From: Dermatemys mawii | Lineage: Eukaryota > Chordata > Testudines > Dermatemydidae | Assembly: GCA_007922305.1 (NCBI GenBank) | Contig: ML677329.1 | Span: forward strand, 1,764,271-1,828,270 | DNA: 64,000 bases | Reading direction: 5' to 3' | In this document: piece by piece, positions 10,996 to 32,925 of the stretch | Position numbering within the stretch: the stretch's first letter is position 1 | Layout of the letters: every line of letters begins with the position of its first letter | Notes under the pieces: model-generated | What the model saw: the letters and a program-made list of their open reading frames with translations, nothing else | Databases searched by the model: none | What the model was told of the DNA's origin: nothing | Position numbers and translations under genes: made by a program

Positions 10996-11434
10996 GTGCT
11001 GCCCCTGTGCAGAGAGGCTGAACCCCTGGAGAACCTGAAAAATGACTTGCCATGGTGAGTCTTTGGTCATTGCATAGGAGGGGCATGGTATTACCCCAAG
11101 AAAACACTATATCTGCTCTTAACGAAGACAGTGGTTATCAGCTATTACATTTAGAAATTAGAGCTGGCCCTGGATGCCGATGATAACAAGAAATGGAATC
11201 AAATACTCACCATTCCCAGCTTTGTAAAACCAAATCTGGTCTCCTCAGGCCACCTCTTCTGGGGAAGTTGCGATTTGCAAAATAGCAGCATCCAGGCCCA
11301 ATTTAATTGGATTCAGAGGCTGCCTGACATATCATTATTCAGCAATTTCTGAATTTTCCGGGATGATTCATCTGTCTGAGCACTCAACTTTCCTTATTTA
11401 GGGACCAGGTTATTTGGGTTATTCACTAACATTA

Positions 11435-14213
<2,779 letters not shown>

Positions 14214-14339
14214 CGTAACAATGAAGCCCATCTCCACTGTAGCCCTCCAGACACTTGCAGACATAGCCACCTTCGGTATTGATACAGTCCGACAGGTGTC
14301 GATTACAGCGGTCCAGGTTAAGAGCACACTCATCAACAT
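14214..14339 (-). CDS. EGF: EGF exon: calcium-binding EGF-like domain (DVDEC)
   Basis: 126 nt, phase 1 to 1. DVDECALNLDRCNRHLSDC is followed by [19 protein letters not shown] and LHCY. DxDEC plus C-x-N-x4-Y-x-C-x-C make it a calcium-binding module. The human counterpart shares [23 protein letters not shown]. Acceptor tttttctcacag, donor TACG|GTGAGG. A transposon begins only about 80 bases upstream in the intron (14417), without touching the splice site. Confidence 0.96.
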
Positions 14340-14416
14340 CTGTGAGAAAAACAATATTAGGGGCCAAGGGACACATTATTCATGGAGCACCCTCAAACTA
14401 ACCTGTTGCCTTTATT

Positions 14417-15022
14417 TTGGGCACGTCTACACTAGAAAGATAAGTCGACCTATGTTGGGTCGACTTACAACCACTGCAGTAATTGCACCGAGACTCTTGG
14501 CTTCCCGCTCCCCATGGAGGCCTGGCGGCTACACTGAGGATCCTAGATCCCCACCAGGGGCCCGGCTGTGGCAGGGAGCCAAGAGCCCAAGGGCAGCCAG
14601 ACTCCAGGCAGCAGGGAGCCAGGAATCTCCGTGCGGCACCAGGGAGCAGTCTGGGCACAACCTGGCTGGGAGTAGAGAGCAGACAGGCTCTGAGCAGGGA
14701 GCATGCTGCCTGGCTGGGAGTGGGGAGCCGGGGCAGCTGGACTCTAGCTGGAGCCGCCCACCTATCCCATGGCTTTCTTGTCAATTTCACAGCTTCAGCA
14801 TGAATGAAAGTAGACAAGAATGACAGCCAACAGCCGATATAAGTAACACAGTGTCTACGCAGACCTTGCATCACCCTGATCTACCCCGACATAAGCCAAT
14901 GCCTCCAGTGGAAGTGGAATTGTGGTGTCAGTTTAATAGGGCATCTACATCAGCAGGAGCAAGGCTGTAGTGTGTAAACTGACATAATGAGGTCAACCTA
15001 ACTCTGTAGTATAGACCAGTCC
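14417..15022. mobile_element. DNA transposon with GC-rich internal segment
   Basis: The left end reads gggcacgtctacactagaaa followed by taagtcgacctatgttgggtcgactta; the right end reads gaggtcaacctaactctgtagtatagaccag. These are inverted versions of a turtle-type terminus. The middle (about 14505-14770) is GC-rich and G/C-skewed, unlike the ends, and generates long spurious open frames on both strands. Confidence 0.6.
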
Positions 15023-15067
15023 TTTTGCTTCTAGAGTACTGGGAAGAGTGAGTAGGGGTGTGAGGTG

Positions 15068-15185
15068 TCCTTATTTCTGGCCATGAATTGAGGCTGGGGT
15101 TTTCAAAAAAGCCTAGGTTAGTTAGCTGCCTAACCTCCATTCGACTGGATGCCTAATTCCCTTATGCTCCCTTGAAAATACCCGG
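15068..15185. repeat. Palindromic repeat, 'gttttcaaa..gcctaa' family
   Basis: ggggttttcaaaaaagcctagg at the left and ttatgctcccttgaaaatac at the right, with gctgcctaacctcc and ggatgcctaattccc in the centre. Same family as 41003-41222 and 52290-52490. Confidence 0.5.
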
Positions 15186-15189
15186 CTTA

Positions 15190-16555
15190 TTTATTGATCG
15201 ATTTTTATTTAAAAGAAAAAGAACTTCAGCCCAAAGGGCACCCAGATGGAAAGCTCTGGATGCCCATCTCATGTGATCAGTATGATTTAAATCCCACCAC
15301 CACACATTCCCTCAAGGCACATACATTAGCTGTCCCCCAAAGCCTACTCAAACAGAGGGGCTTTGCAGAGAATGTGCAAGGCTATTTTGGACTGGCAGTG
15401 GATGAGCATTCTAAAGTAATGGTGGAGAATGCTGTGCCAGCAGCCCCTCTCTTGTATACCATGGAGGCATCAAGGTTGAGCACCCCTGCTGATCTCAGCT
15501 ATGGTGCAAAATTACTCTAAAAACATACCTGATTGAGTAAATTTCTATTTGTGCCAAAAAGGGGCTGTAGGCAGAACCAGGCAGGATAATGTATTTATCT
15601 CTGAAATTGCAATGTTCAGCTTCCAAGTCTACTATCCCATTAGGGTGCACCATATATACACACTCTCTCTCCCTCTACACTTGGCTTCCCCCTGATCTGG
15701 ACTGCCTGGCTTTCCATTTAATGTAAGTGACAAATAAATTCCCTAAATCATGAGGGTAAACAATCTCGAAACTGCCTCCTTTCTTGCTCTCCAGAAGCAC
15801 TATGTGAAGTGGAATGTAGACTTTGAAAACAGGAACAGGGGCTAAGAGAAAAAGGTACAATAGCTCAATGAAACAAGTAATATCTATTCTCCCTCCCAAT
15901 TATTATTATTTAAATAATGCTGCAAGTGTCCTTGGTGTCTTACAGTCAAACGATTGCCTGTGTTTGATTTCTAAGGTCTACCTTGTCTTTACCTTTGTGG
16001 TAAGATAAAGTGCTTTTATTTATTGTTTATACAAGTGCACAAATGGGCTAACTGCACTGTGCTGTAGCTGGTCTCATCACAAGAGCACCCAAGAGCACAT
16101 TCTAATACCAGAAAGAGACAGGCAGAGGAGCTCACATAACTCTACAATATAAACATAGCATTAGACCCATTAAACCTTAAAAGAATCCACAATTCTAAAT
16201 TATACATCAAGTAAAATATCTGTGAGCCTTGAGCTTTTTGTAATTAGATGCATTTTATAAATAAATGATTATATTTGTGTTTCTATTGCTCTGATAATTT
16301 GTATTCGTTATCTCTGCTCTCTACTGAATAGAATGTCTGATGTGTCATAGGAATGCGGAACTGCAATATTAGGTGAGAACAATTTACAGTTGCTTTGTCA
16401 GAAGAATGTCTGGTTCCAGGTGCTTCAGAGGGAGGTACAACAAAATCATACTGAATAATTGACAGGCCTTGAGGAGAAGTGTCTTCCCGAACCCAGGAAG
16501 GCAGCGGTTGGCTTATGCTGGGAAGCATGAAGATTTATGTCTGATTATTTTTTTT
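15190..16555. other. EGF intron, no gene seen
   Basis: Part of the 3.8-kb intron between 14339 and 18189. I recognise no repeat or coding segment in this part. Confidence 0.45.
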
Positions 16556-16579
16556 TTACCCTGCTGATGTTGCTGTGGA

Positions 16580-16880
16580 TGTTCTCTATTTAAATACATA
16601 AAGTGGTTTTGATTACCACCAAGCTCTTAATCTCAACAACATACTGTGGCAATGAGTTCCCTAGGATAGTTATGTGTTGTGTAACAAAGTATTTCCTCTT
16701 ATAAAGTTCGTTGTCTTCCAATTTCAGTGGATGTGTCCTTGTTCTAGCATTATGTGAAAAGGCAAGTAGGACTGTCACATTTACCTTCTCTATAGTGTTA
16801 ATTATTTATAAACCTCTACCATATACACTCTTACTGGCCTCATCTCTAATTACATAGTCAATCTGTCACTCCTGCTAATC
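16580..16880 (-). mobile_element. CR1 LINE 3' fragment
   Basis: Reads gtggcaatgagttccctagg, acaaagtatttcctctta, ggatgtgtccttgttctagc and ttataaacctctaccatata, the 3' region of CR1 in reverse, in the same order as the clearer copy at 44364-44822. Diverged. Confidence 0.75.
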
Positions 16881-17078
16881 TTTTACACGTATTAAAGTGT
16901 GCATATTTAATGGTTGCAGTCTGCAGGAACTATAAACACAAATGCTACTACATGAGCATGAATGTTCAGTGGGTTCTATTTGCTTTCACGTTTCACACTG
17001 AGTTCAAGGGGAACACTCTTCTTGTCTAATAAAGCTGCCACTTAACACTTGAGCTCTCTCTTTCACAATGTTCTAGGA

Positions 17079-17757
17079 CAGGGGTGGGCAAACTATGGCC
17101 CGCGGGCCACATCCAGCCTGCGGACCATCCTGCCCGGCCCCTGAGCTCCCAGCAGGGAGACTGCCACCGGCCCCTCCTCTGTTGTCCCCCTCTCCTTGCA
17201 GCCTCAGAGTGCCACGTGGGCAATACTCTAGGGGGCGGGACTGTGTGATCCTGCAGGACAGCTTGTCTGGCTCCGCCTGGAGCCAGTCATGCTGCTCTGA
17301 GCAGCACAGTAAGGGGGTCAGGGCCAGGAGGGGGTTCGGTTAAGGAGCAGGGAGTTCTGGGGGGACAGGAGGCGGTTGGATGGGGCAGAGATTCTGGAGG
17401 AGCAGTCAGGGAATAGGGGGGTTGGATAGGCGTGGGAGTGCCAGGGGTCTGTCAGGGGGAGGAAAGGTGGACAGCGGTTGGGGCAGTCAAGGGACCGAGG
17501 GGGTAAGGTGGAGTCCTGGGGGGGACAGTTAGGGTGGGAGGGAGTCTTGGGAAGGGGTGGTCAGGGGACAAAGAGCAGGGGGAGTTGGATGGCTCAGGAA
17601 TTCTGAGGGGGGCAGTTAGGGGGCAGGGAAGTGGGAGGGAGTCAGAAAGGGGCCAGGGGCCAGGATGTTTGGGGAGGCACAGCCTTCCCTACTTGACCCT
17701 CCACACAATTTTGCAACCCCGATGTGGCCCTTGGGCCAAAAAGCTTGCCCACCCCTG
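17079..17757. mobile_element. hAT-type transposon, caggggtgggcaaac family
   Basis: Terminal inverted repeats caggggtgggcaaac and gcttgcccacccctg, with a perfect 8-bp duplication ttctagga at 17071-17078 and 17758-17765. The interior has no transposase; it is a G-rich array of variants of 'ggggttggatggg'. A second copy is at 38172-38767 and a decayed one at 42955-43492. Confidence 0.93.
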
Positions 17758-18188
17758 TTCTAGGAGAGTCACTGGGCTAGGATCCCACATATTCATAAGA
17801 AGAGCTTCTTCAGTATTCTGCTGCATCCTCCATTGCTAAGGGCATTGTAGCACATAATCGTAGCACATATTCCCTTAACAGACTAAATTCATCCCTGGTA
17901 TAATGTTTATTAATTAAGGGAACCTAAGTCAGAAGAGTTATACCTGTGGAAAATTTGTCTTACTCATCGATATTAATAGGATTTACACTCTTGATTCAAG
18001 GGAAAATAATGGATGTAATAATTAACCATTCCATTGGATGGTTTCTGTTCATTATCCTTTTCAATGAAATGATGTATCTAATGATATAGCTAAACACAGC
18101 AGTCTTGTCGACCTTCCTGTGATGGCTATGCTGTGGATGTGTCAAAGACGGATGGCTTTTTCTAGAACATTTTAATGCTTGCTCTTAC

Positions 18189-18305
18189 CGTAGCATGATT
18201 TACCCTCCCTGGTAAATCCTATGAAACACTGACATGTAGCACCATCTTCCAGGGGAACACACTGGGAGTTGACATTACATTCTAACACAGGACAGTCATC
18301 TCGAT
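18189..18305 (-). CDS. EGF: EGF exon: EGF-like domain (DDCPVLEC)
   Basis: 117 nt, phase 1 to 1. It encodes DRDDCPVLECNVNSQC, DGATCQCFIGFTREGKSCY, with six cysteines. The human counterpart is [36 protein letters not shown]. Acceptor tttgtgctacag, donor TACG|GTAAGA. It is a short 39-residue EGF-like module without the calcium signature, followed by two DxDEC modules. Confidence 0.95.
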
Positions 18306-18639
18306 CTGTAGCACAAACAAAACTGAAGTTCGTCACACTGACTAGTTTGGTTAATCAAAGGAGAAAATGGATTTTTAACACAAAAGCATGTACAGCCAAA
18401 GTTTTAAAACATGACCCCACTTAGGGTTAACAATGACCAGCTAACATGATTTTAAACACCACTGTCTCTGTCTACACTGGGTATAAACAGTATTTAAGCA
18501 CTCATTTTCAAACTGTAAGCAAAACCTTATAATGTATCAGAGCTGGGTGAATAATTGATTTGGCTGAATCCCAAAATTGTGTACAATTTTGATGAATCAA
18601 AACAATCCATTTAGGGTTGAGCGGACATGTTTTTGGGAG

Positions 18640-18735
18640 ACCAGGCCTCTTTTAAAACCATTAGCCCAGTGGTTAGAGCACTTTCCTGGGACATGGGAGA
18701 CGTGAATTCAATTCCCCCGTGCCTGATGAGGAGAA
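18640..18735 (+). repeat. tRNA-like SINE head
   Basis: tagcccagtggttagagcac resembles a pol III A box, and gacgtgaattcaattccccc resembles a B box. They sit at SINE spacing with no cloverleaf around them, so this is a SINE head, not a tRNA gene. Confidence 0.6.
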
Positions 18736-19167
18736 AGGATTTGACCTTCATAGTTGCAATTCATAAACTAACAGATTTTTAAAGTACAAACATTCACAAC
18801 AATTAACTAGAGATAAAAATCCTAGGTAAGAAAAGCTGTTTATCCTTTTTTGGTTTTTCTGATCCAGTTCTTTGTGATTTACAGTTTTCCTATTAAGAAA
18901 AACCCTTCTGTCCATATTTAATCCAGGCCCCTCTGGATCCTACCTTCAGTTGCTTCAGATTAGACTTTATAATTTCATATCATCCATACCTAAACCTTGA
19001 TGTTTGTTTCTTCTCCTTGGTGGTGTTTATACACAGCATGACCATTACAGATTGATCCCTTCTTCCACCACTCATCCAGCTGAATAAACCAATTTCTATC
19101 CAGTTCAGAATTTCACTTTTAGTACAACAGATGTGACCCACGTGAACCATGAAATTGTAGATCTTAC

Positions 19168-19326
19168 CAGACACCACGATTTCAGCCATCAACAAGTGTT
19201 CAGTCTGTAGCTCCTCCCCATTGTTAGTATCCCCATATGTCCCACTACTCAGTGGACTTTGGCATAAGGTTTCCAGTGTTGCTGTTTTATCCTGTGGTGC
19301 TGCATTCTTGTGTACAGAGATATCTC
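19168..19326 (-). CDS. EGF: EGF exon: linker between EGF-like domains
   Basis: 159 nt, phase 1 to 1. This low-complexity extracellular linker starts DISVHKNAAPQDKTATLE and ends EHLLMAEIVVSG. Only the end is clearly conserved (human HMLVAEIMVSDQ). It is identified mainly by position, phase, acceptor (acattttcag) and donor GTCTG|GTAAGA. Its phase-1 start accepts either the damaged exon at 21.6 kb or the propeller exon at 22.7 kb. Confidence 0.88.
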
Positions 19327-20660
19327 CTGAAAATGTTTAAGAAAGTAGAACTATGTTGTAGTCTATTAATCAAAGTTCTGATTTTTAGTCATACATAAAT
19401 CAGTAATTCACAAGTCATAGAATCTGTGGCTTTCTGTTTAAAACAAAAGTCAGATTGTTCTCATTCAGGCCTGCTCCCCAAGGCCTAAAATCTAATCAAT
19501 GGTTGGTTCTCTCAAATACAGTGGGGCGGAATTAAATTAATTCCCTGATTGCACTCGTCAACACTGGAGGTACATACCCTCAATGTCTGTGTGCCAAGAT
19601 CTAATACCATAGAGGTCAGATTCATATGTTACTGCCCCAGTGGTCATCCACTGAGGTGTAAAAGAGTGTGATTTTTAAAACTTTTTAAAACTGCTAAAGA
19701 TGGTACAGCAATTCACCTTCACAAGATACTGGCATGTTCAGATGAGCCTGACTGTGTAAGCCAATATGTTATAGGGAATGGGAGAAGAGGGTTCAGAGCT
19801 GATGCTTTTTTCCAGTCTGGGGTATCATATCAGAACACAGAATCATAAAAATCAGAGGTGCAAAGAACCTTTGATCCATCCTGAGGGGGATAGCAAAGAA
19901 TTGTAGCCTATAGTATATTGAGCAGCACTTTGTCTTATACTTAGCTACATCGCTCTCCCCTGCAATATAACCACTTGGATGAATGTGAATCATTGCCCCT
20001 CTACAGGACAGAACATGTCAGATTTGCTTAACTTTTTAGCGGCTGAGTTAGTGGAGCTGCTTTAACTTCACTGAGGAAACCCCTTAATTTTCAGAGAAAA
20101 ATTATTGGGAATGCTAGCCCCTTACATGTTGTTAAATACAGGTCCTTCCCACCCTTATACTGCACATATCCAGGCTCTGACACAGGCACAGCTAACAGGA
20201 TTCAGTCCAATCACAGAGCAGCATTTTTACCAGCTCAACTGTGTGTCAACCATATTGGCTAGTCCACACTTAGCACAACGCATGACCAGTGTGTATGAAT
20301 GCACTCCTGGAAAATGTAAGCAGTTTTCCCAAATGCCTCAGCTGTTGATGCCAGAGGCAGAGCACAGCTGATGTTTTTCCACCTAGTGCAATGCACTTTG
20401 GTAAGTTCTTAAGGTATTTTGGGAAATTCTGCCCTGCAGAACTCAGTTAGAACTTGACAATCATGTAATAGTCCTGCTCACAAGTGACGCCAAAACACGG
20501 CATGTCTACGTGGTTAGGAATAGGGTGTAAATCATTTTGCATGCAGACATGAACTATATGCAGAGTCAAACGGGTTACAAACTCAATGAGAATCTGTAGT
20601 GCAGACAGCATTTAAGTAACACTTTTCTAGAGCTCTCTGTTGGTGGATCTCAGCATATTG
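19327..20660. other. EGF intron, no gene seen
   Basis: No coding exon or clear repeat found before the MIR and MITE at 20635. Some segments (20140-20380) may be old repeat sequence I cannot name. Confidence 0.4.
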
Positions 20661-21355
20661 TACAAAAGTGGGCAACTACACCTCTACCCCAATATAATGC
20701 GGTAAGATTTTTTGGCTCCTGAGGACCACGTTATAGGTGAAACCATGTTATATCAGGATAGGGAAGGCTGTACCTCCCCAAACAGCCTGGCTCCGCACCC
20801 TATCAAACCTCTACTTACTTCCTGCCCCTCGACTGGCTCCTCAGAACCTCCATGCATCCGGGGGAGGGAGAGGGAGAGGAACCATTCCCCACCCCAGCTC
20901 ACCTCCGCCTCCTCCCCTGAGAGCACCGCCACCGCTCTGCTTCTCCCCCCATCACTCCCAGGCTTGCTGCACCAAACAACTGATTGGCACGGCAAGCCTG
21001 GAAGGGAGGGAGGGAGGGAGAGAGGGGAGAGAAGCGGAGCTGTGGCACACTTGTGGGAGGAGACGGAGCAGAGGTGAGCTGGGGCGGGTTGGGCCACAGC
21101 AAGTAATGGGGGATGGGCACAGAGGAACTAGCTTGCAGTAACACAAATTCGGATATAATGTGGTAAAGCTGCCCTGCCCCCCAGAGCGCTGCTTTACCGC
21201 AATATATCCAAATTCATGTTATATCAGGGTAGAGGCATATTATTATCCATATATTACAGATGGGAAAATGGAGGCACAGAGGTTAAATGACATTCACATT
21301 CATACAGTAGGTGAGTGGCAGAGCTATGCTGATTTGACTTCCATTCAAAACCCAG
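20635..21355 (-). repeat. MIR-type SINE split by a later transposon
   Basis: The first part, ggatctcagcatattgtaca (20646 on), and the second, ttatccatatattacagatgg through ggcacagaggttaaatgac (21240-21355), are adjoining pieces of one reverse-strand MIR, separated by the element at 20677-21239. Confidence 0.75.
20677..21239. mobile_element. TA-flanked MITE with GC-rich insert
   Basis: Ends tacacctctacccc and gggtagaggcata form inverted repeats bounded by TA, as in Tc1/mariner-type elements. Inner arms (cgttataggtgaaacc, ttatatcagg, ggatataatgtggtaaagc) are typical of this family. The centre (20770-21120) is a purine-rich segment with gggaggg repeats that produces long open frames on both strands. 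Confidence 0.75.
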
Positions 21356-21560
21356 AGCGGAAGGAGTGTGAGAGAGAGAGGAGACAGGCAGGGGAGTGAC
21401 ACAGTAAGAAAATTCCTATAAAAGGGAAATAAATGCTGTTTTCAAACATCTACAAGGCTATCACAAATTGTGAAGAGTAAGAAAAACAGATTACATTATT
21501 ACTTGACAATATCCTTCGAAGACAAGTTTGCTTTTTTTCATGAATAAAAGAATATGATAC

Positions 21561-21711
21561 TTGCTGCTCTCTCAGAGATATTCAGAGCCTGACAGGTTTT
21601 TTCCATTGGGGGTTTTCCTAAAGCCTTTGTGACATGAGCAATGGGCAACTCCAAATCTGTCTTCACAGATCTGATCATAGCCTCTGTTCTCATGAAGGCA
21701 TGGAGCTGCCC
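21561..21711 (-). pseudogene. EGF: EGF exon, damaged: EGF-like domain after second propeller
   Basis: 151 nt, where a phase 1-1 exon should be a multiple of three. It starts GAAPCLHENRGYDQICEDR and continues HCSCHKGFRKTPNGK, matching human GADPCLYQNGGCEHICKKR ... CSCREGF. Two lesions are visible. The second cysteine is Tyr (NRGY, human NGGC). A run of six A at 21597-21602 has one base too many for the family frame; read as written it hits TGA at 21574-21572. Read with five, it gives the expected sixth cysteine (KTCQALNISERAA). Acceptor ctccaatag and donor GCAA|GTATCA are intact. Either the exon is decaying and skipped, or the extra A is a sequencing error. The Cys change argues for real decay. 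Confidence 0.85.
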
Positions 21712-22853
<1,142 letters not shown>

Positions 22854-23259
22854 TCATATTCAAATTACACAAGTTAGCACATAACCAAAATAAGTAGCCA
22901 CATGTCTTTCTAGAAACACAGCAACATTGTAGACATAGATACATAAAAGTGCTAGTATGGGTATCAGTATATGATGGAACAAATCAGTGTCCATGAATGA
23001 TTGTTGATGAGCAGTGGCACCCTGCTCTTCCTACTCCAAACGCATAGGCCCTTGCCTCTCAAGATTCTCTTTTAGCTGTTACCAATGCCAAGTTGTGATA
23101 CAGCTGATTCTATTTTGATTCCATCCTATAAGGCACAGTGCTGTGCACATGTGTGTCCATTCACAAACCAGTATACTACAACATTCACCTACATGGCTTA
23201 CAATTAATCCTTACATTTTCAAAATAGTGCACAGAGGAGCAGTTTTTCCCTTGGTAACT

Positions 23260-23680
23260 AGAGCCTTGCATTGATACAAAATTTATACTTGCAGGTGCGG
23301 AGATCTGCAGATATAAATCATTATCCACAGAGCTGCAGGGCTCTACCGGGAACCACAGCAGCAAAAGGAGCAGCCTGTTCGGCCAGTGCCCACAGCTCCT
23401 CCAGGATACTTGTATTGTCTTCTACTCCACCCAGTGCACTAGCACAACCAAAGACAGCTGTGCGTGAGCCTGGTGCCTGGCCCAGTGGGTGGAGGTTTGG
23501 GAGGAGTTGGGGGCCGAACAGCCACACCATACGAACTGCCGGCACAAGGCCCTGGGTCCTGTGAGTGGCAGTACAATAGGCTCTTGCTTTCATTGTTACA
23601 GTTCCCGGCAGAGCCCTGCAGCTTTGTGGATACCAATTTATATCTGTGGATATACATTTTGTATCCGTGCAGGGCTCTAT
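23260..23680. mobile_element. DNA transposon with long (about 90 bp) terminal inverted repeats
   Basis: The left arm (agagccttgcattgatacaa ... gagctgcagggctctaccgg) matches the reverse complement of the right arm (ggcagagccctgcagctttg ... tgcagggctctat). It is flanked by tggtaact at 23252-23259 and 23681-23688, an 8-bp duplication as in hAT elements. No transposase inside. Confidence 0.85.
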
Positions 23681-24199
23681 TGGTAACTGAACAGATGCTT
23701 ACATTGTCAAATAGGAATAAGGGGTGGTTTCAAAACACAAGCATGGCAAATCAGAATTAAGGATGTCAAGTACTGTTGTATAGATTTTTTAAAACTCTAA
23801 GCTGTCTAATTCTGGCTATTTGAGTTTCAGTGTCAGAGTTAGAGATTACTGTTAGGTTGCTATGAGCCTATACATTTAGACAAGTCATCCTCTCCTCAGT
23901 GCACCCACAGACAGATCACATATACTCGACCTGCATACATTTTTAGCTGCTTTTGGAGGGAACTCTAAACTCTTGCTAGAGTTTGGATATTTGCCCCATT
24001 TTATCAGCCTGTAGCATCAGGTATTCCTGTTTTGTGACAAGTATTTCCTGTAGGAACGCAATTTACACTTAAGCCTTTGCCCAACTGGAAAAACACTGTC
24101 TATGTGAGAAAAATATTACCAGTTATACCACACACATTTGGATATTTATTCCAGGAAAAATGTGTCTTCTTTTCAGGTTAGCTTAACCCCCTTCCCAAG

Positions 24200-24345
24200 T
24201 GATATAAGCTAATTTTTAAAAAAGCCACTTTTATACCAGAATTAGTGTGTCCACAAAGTGGTTTTTACCAATATAACCATACTGGTTTCAATTCACACTT
24301 CAATTTATATCAAAGAAATGTTCCTATGTGGACAAGACTGTTCAG
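24200..24345. mobile_element. Small DNA transposon remnant
   Basis: aaaagccacttttataccag at the left and cctatgtggacaagactg at the right, with an internal ccaatataaccatactgg. It resembles the 'cttgtctacac' class. Boundaries approximate. Confidence 0.4.
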
Positions 24346-26920
<2,575 letters not shown>

Positions 26921-27368
26921 TCACATTTATTTTGTTTTGGGGAATTCTTTCATGGCAGACTGACTGTAGCAAGTCAGGCACATGGCATACAATATATAAG
27001 GTACCTATACTTCAGACAAATACTTAGAATACTGATCTTTTAAAAAGTGTTTTAAGATCCCAGATCATTACATTAAATATGTGTGTGGTTATGAACATAA
27101 TTCCATTTTTGTGGTTTAAAATAAAATCTTTGAAAAAATATTTCCTTCATCAGCTTCTTATTGAGTTTAAGTTTCGGTGTTTCCTTTGCAACAGATGTTC
27201 TATAACACTCTATAATAATTGAGGGTTTGCTGTTTAGGTGCTGTGATAGCAACAGCTGTTACAAGGCACACGTGGAATCCTGAATGCACATCTCAGTAAG
27301 CAAGTCAGCAAAGAAATTATTTTCTTCTATTTTGTTTTATATACTAAAAGAAACCAATAATGAGCCCT

Positions 27369-27502
27369 GGCCCAAATTTTTCAAACTAACTAAAGATTCT
27401 TGATGCTCAGTTTATGAGTGCCCAACCGAGACAGCATAAGGAAGCCTGATTTTCAGAGGTTGAGGACTCAACATTTTCAGAAAATCAGGCCCCTTTAGAG
27501 TG
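27369..27502. repeat. Palindromic repeat, bbb-type foldback
   Basis: ggcccaaatttttcaaacta at the left pairs loosely with ttttcagaaaatcaggcccc at the right. A member of the 'gccagattttcaaa' group in the intron between propeller exons. Confidence 0.5.
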
Positions 27503-27668
27503 GGAAGTGGACAAGTATCCTAGGATGAGATCAACAAACTCAGTTTATGTGGGACAAAGGCAGGACCTACCTGAACACTGGCCTCCTAATTAGAGAAAGG
27601 GGAAAAAAGCTTTAATATTTATCTTCCTCACCTCCTACTCTTAGATCAATAGTATCTATTACTTCTTA

Positions 27669-31637
<3,969 letters not shown>

Positions 31638-32139
31638 TTAATTCTTCTAGGCCCAAAGTAATCTGTAAATAAGATGCTTTATGTGTGAAAAAGCAATTAG
31701 AGTGCACATTTCTCCTCTCTGTCTCTCCTTGCTGTTTTGTTTCCGTCATCTTAATCAGAGTTCAACATCAACAAGATCTCGTCAGTGAAAAAGGACAAAG
31801 TTAGATTTCTATCACTGAAAGCAATTGTCTCCTTTCCTTTTATTGCTAAATTTTAAACTGGCACTTATTTCTTCTGCACAGCTGACTGCATAGATATGCT
31901 GGACACATGCAGGGCAAATCATGAAGTTCCTACTTAGTTATTACAGTACTCAGTCCTTTCTTCAGGGAAACTGTCATAAAAGTCAATAGAAGTTTTTTCT
32001 CAGGAAAGGCTGAAAGTCTGGGCCCAGGTATGCACAAGCTGAATCAGGATGTCTTTTATTTAACAAAGAAACAGAAAGGGAAGTGTTAAAATACAGAACA
32101 TAGACTGAAAGCCACACTCCCTCCTTCCCTTCCAGCCCA

Positions 32140-32400
32140 TACTGTGGGAAGTGCTAAGGGCACAAAGGTAGGCATACTTGTACTAGCTTTAACTTAGGTA
32201 GCACGTGGATTTGAAAGCAGACTGTACAAGTCTGCCCAGAACCCTGGGTACACATTTGCTTTGCTAGCCCACACTGGCGTCTGTGCCACTGCATCTTCAT
32301 TGCTCTTTTTAGCCACGCTAGCTAAATTAAAGCTAGTACTGGTACACCTACCTGAGCTGCAGTCAGACCTCCAACTGCAGCATCAACATACCCTAAATCA
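32140..32400. mobile_element. Degenerate inverted-repeat element
   Basis: tactagctttaacttaggta near 32178 is the approximate reverse complement of ctagctaaattaaagctagta near 32318. A decayed DNA transposon is likely; ends uncertain. Confidence 0.4.
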
Positions 32401-32559
32401 GCATTTTACAATGCAAAGTTGGGGAGCTTGGAAATCCTTTAGTTTATTGAACTAGCCTTTCATCCTTGGGTCCTGGACTTAAATCTCACTTACTTCACCA
32501 ATGAAGTTAGTCTGACAGGCTCAGTTAATCCCCCCAACATACATTAATTATTGCTGCTG

Positions 32560-32925
32560 TCATTGTTTGCATTACATGTATTGCCCAGAGGCAACAAGAG
32601 AGATTAGGATACCGTTGTGGGAGGCACTGTACAGTCATATTGTATAGGACATTTATTTATTTATAATCTAAATAGAAATAGTGACTGACAAAGGGTGAAA
32701 GGAAGGGTGGGAAAACAGGCACAGAGCTGTAGGTCCTGATCCCAGAAGCGTGTACATGCTTACCACTACACAGGAGAGTAAAAGTACACATGCGTAAGTG
32801 TTTGCAGGATCAGAGCCTTGTCATCTGCCCAAGAGCACACAGAGTCTGTGGCAGAGGCAGAAATTGAACACACATCTCTTCAGTGCCAGTCCAGCATCTG
32901 AGCCACAAGAAAATCCTTCCTCTTA
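32560..32925 (-). repeat. Diverged MIR-type SINE
   Basis: gaggcactgtacagtcatat, tcatctgcccaagagcacac, tgtggcagaggcagaaattg and ccagcatctgagccacaag follow the reverse MIR order. Ends uncertain. Confidence 0.5.

Noticed and set aside
18650..18735. Possible tRNA gene because of A- and B-box-like motifs
   Set aside because: No acceptor stem or anticodon arm forms around the boxes; the sequence matches the head of a tRNA-derived SINE.
20712..21146. Overlapping open frames on both strands of 64-134 residues
   Set aside because: They fall within the purine-rich insert of a MITE. Low-complexity Pro/Ser/Gly-Arg translations on opposite strands indicate composition, not coding.
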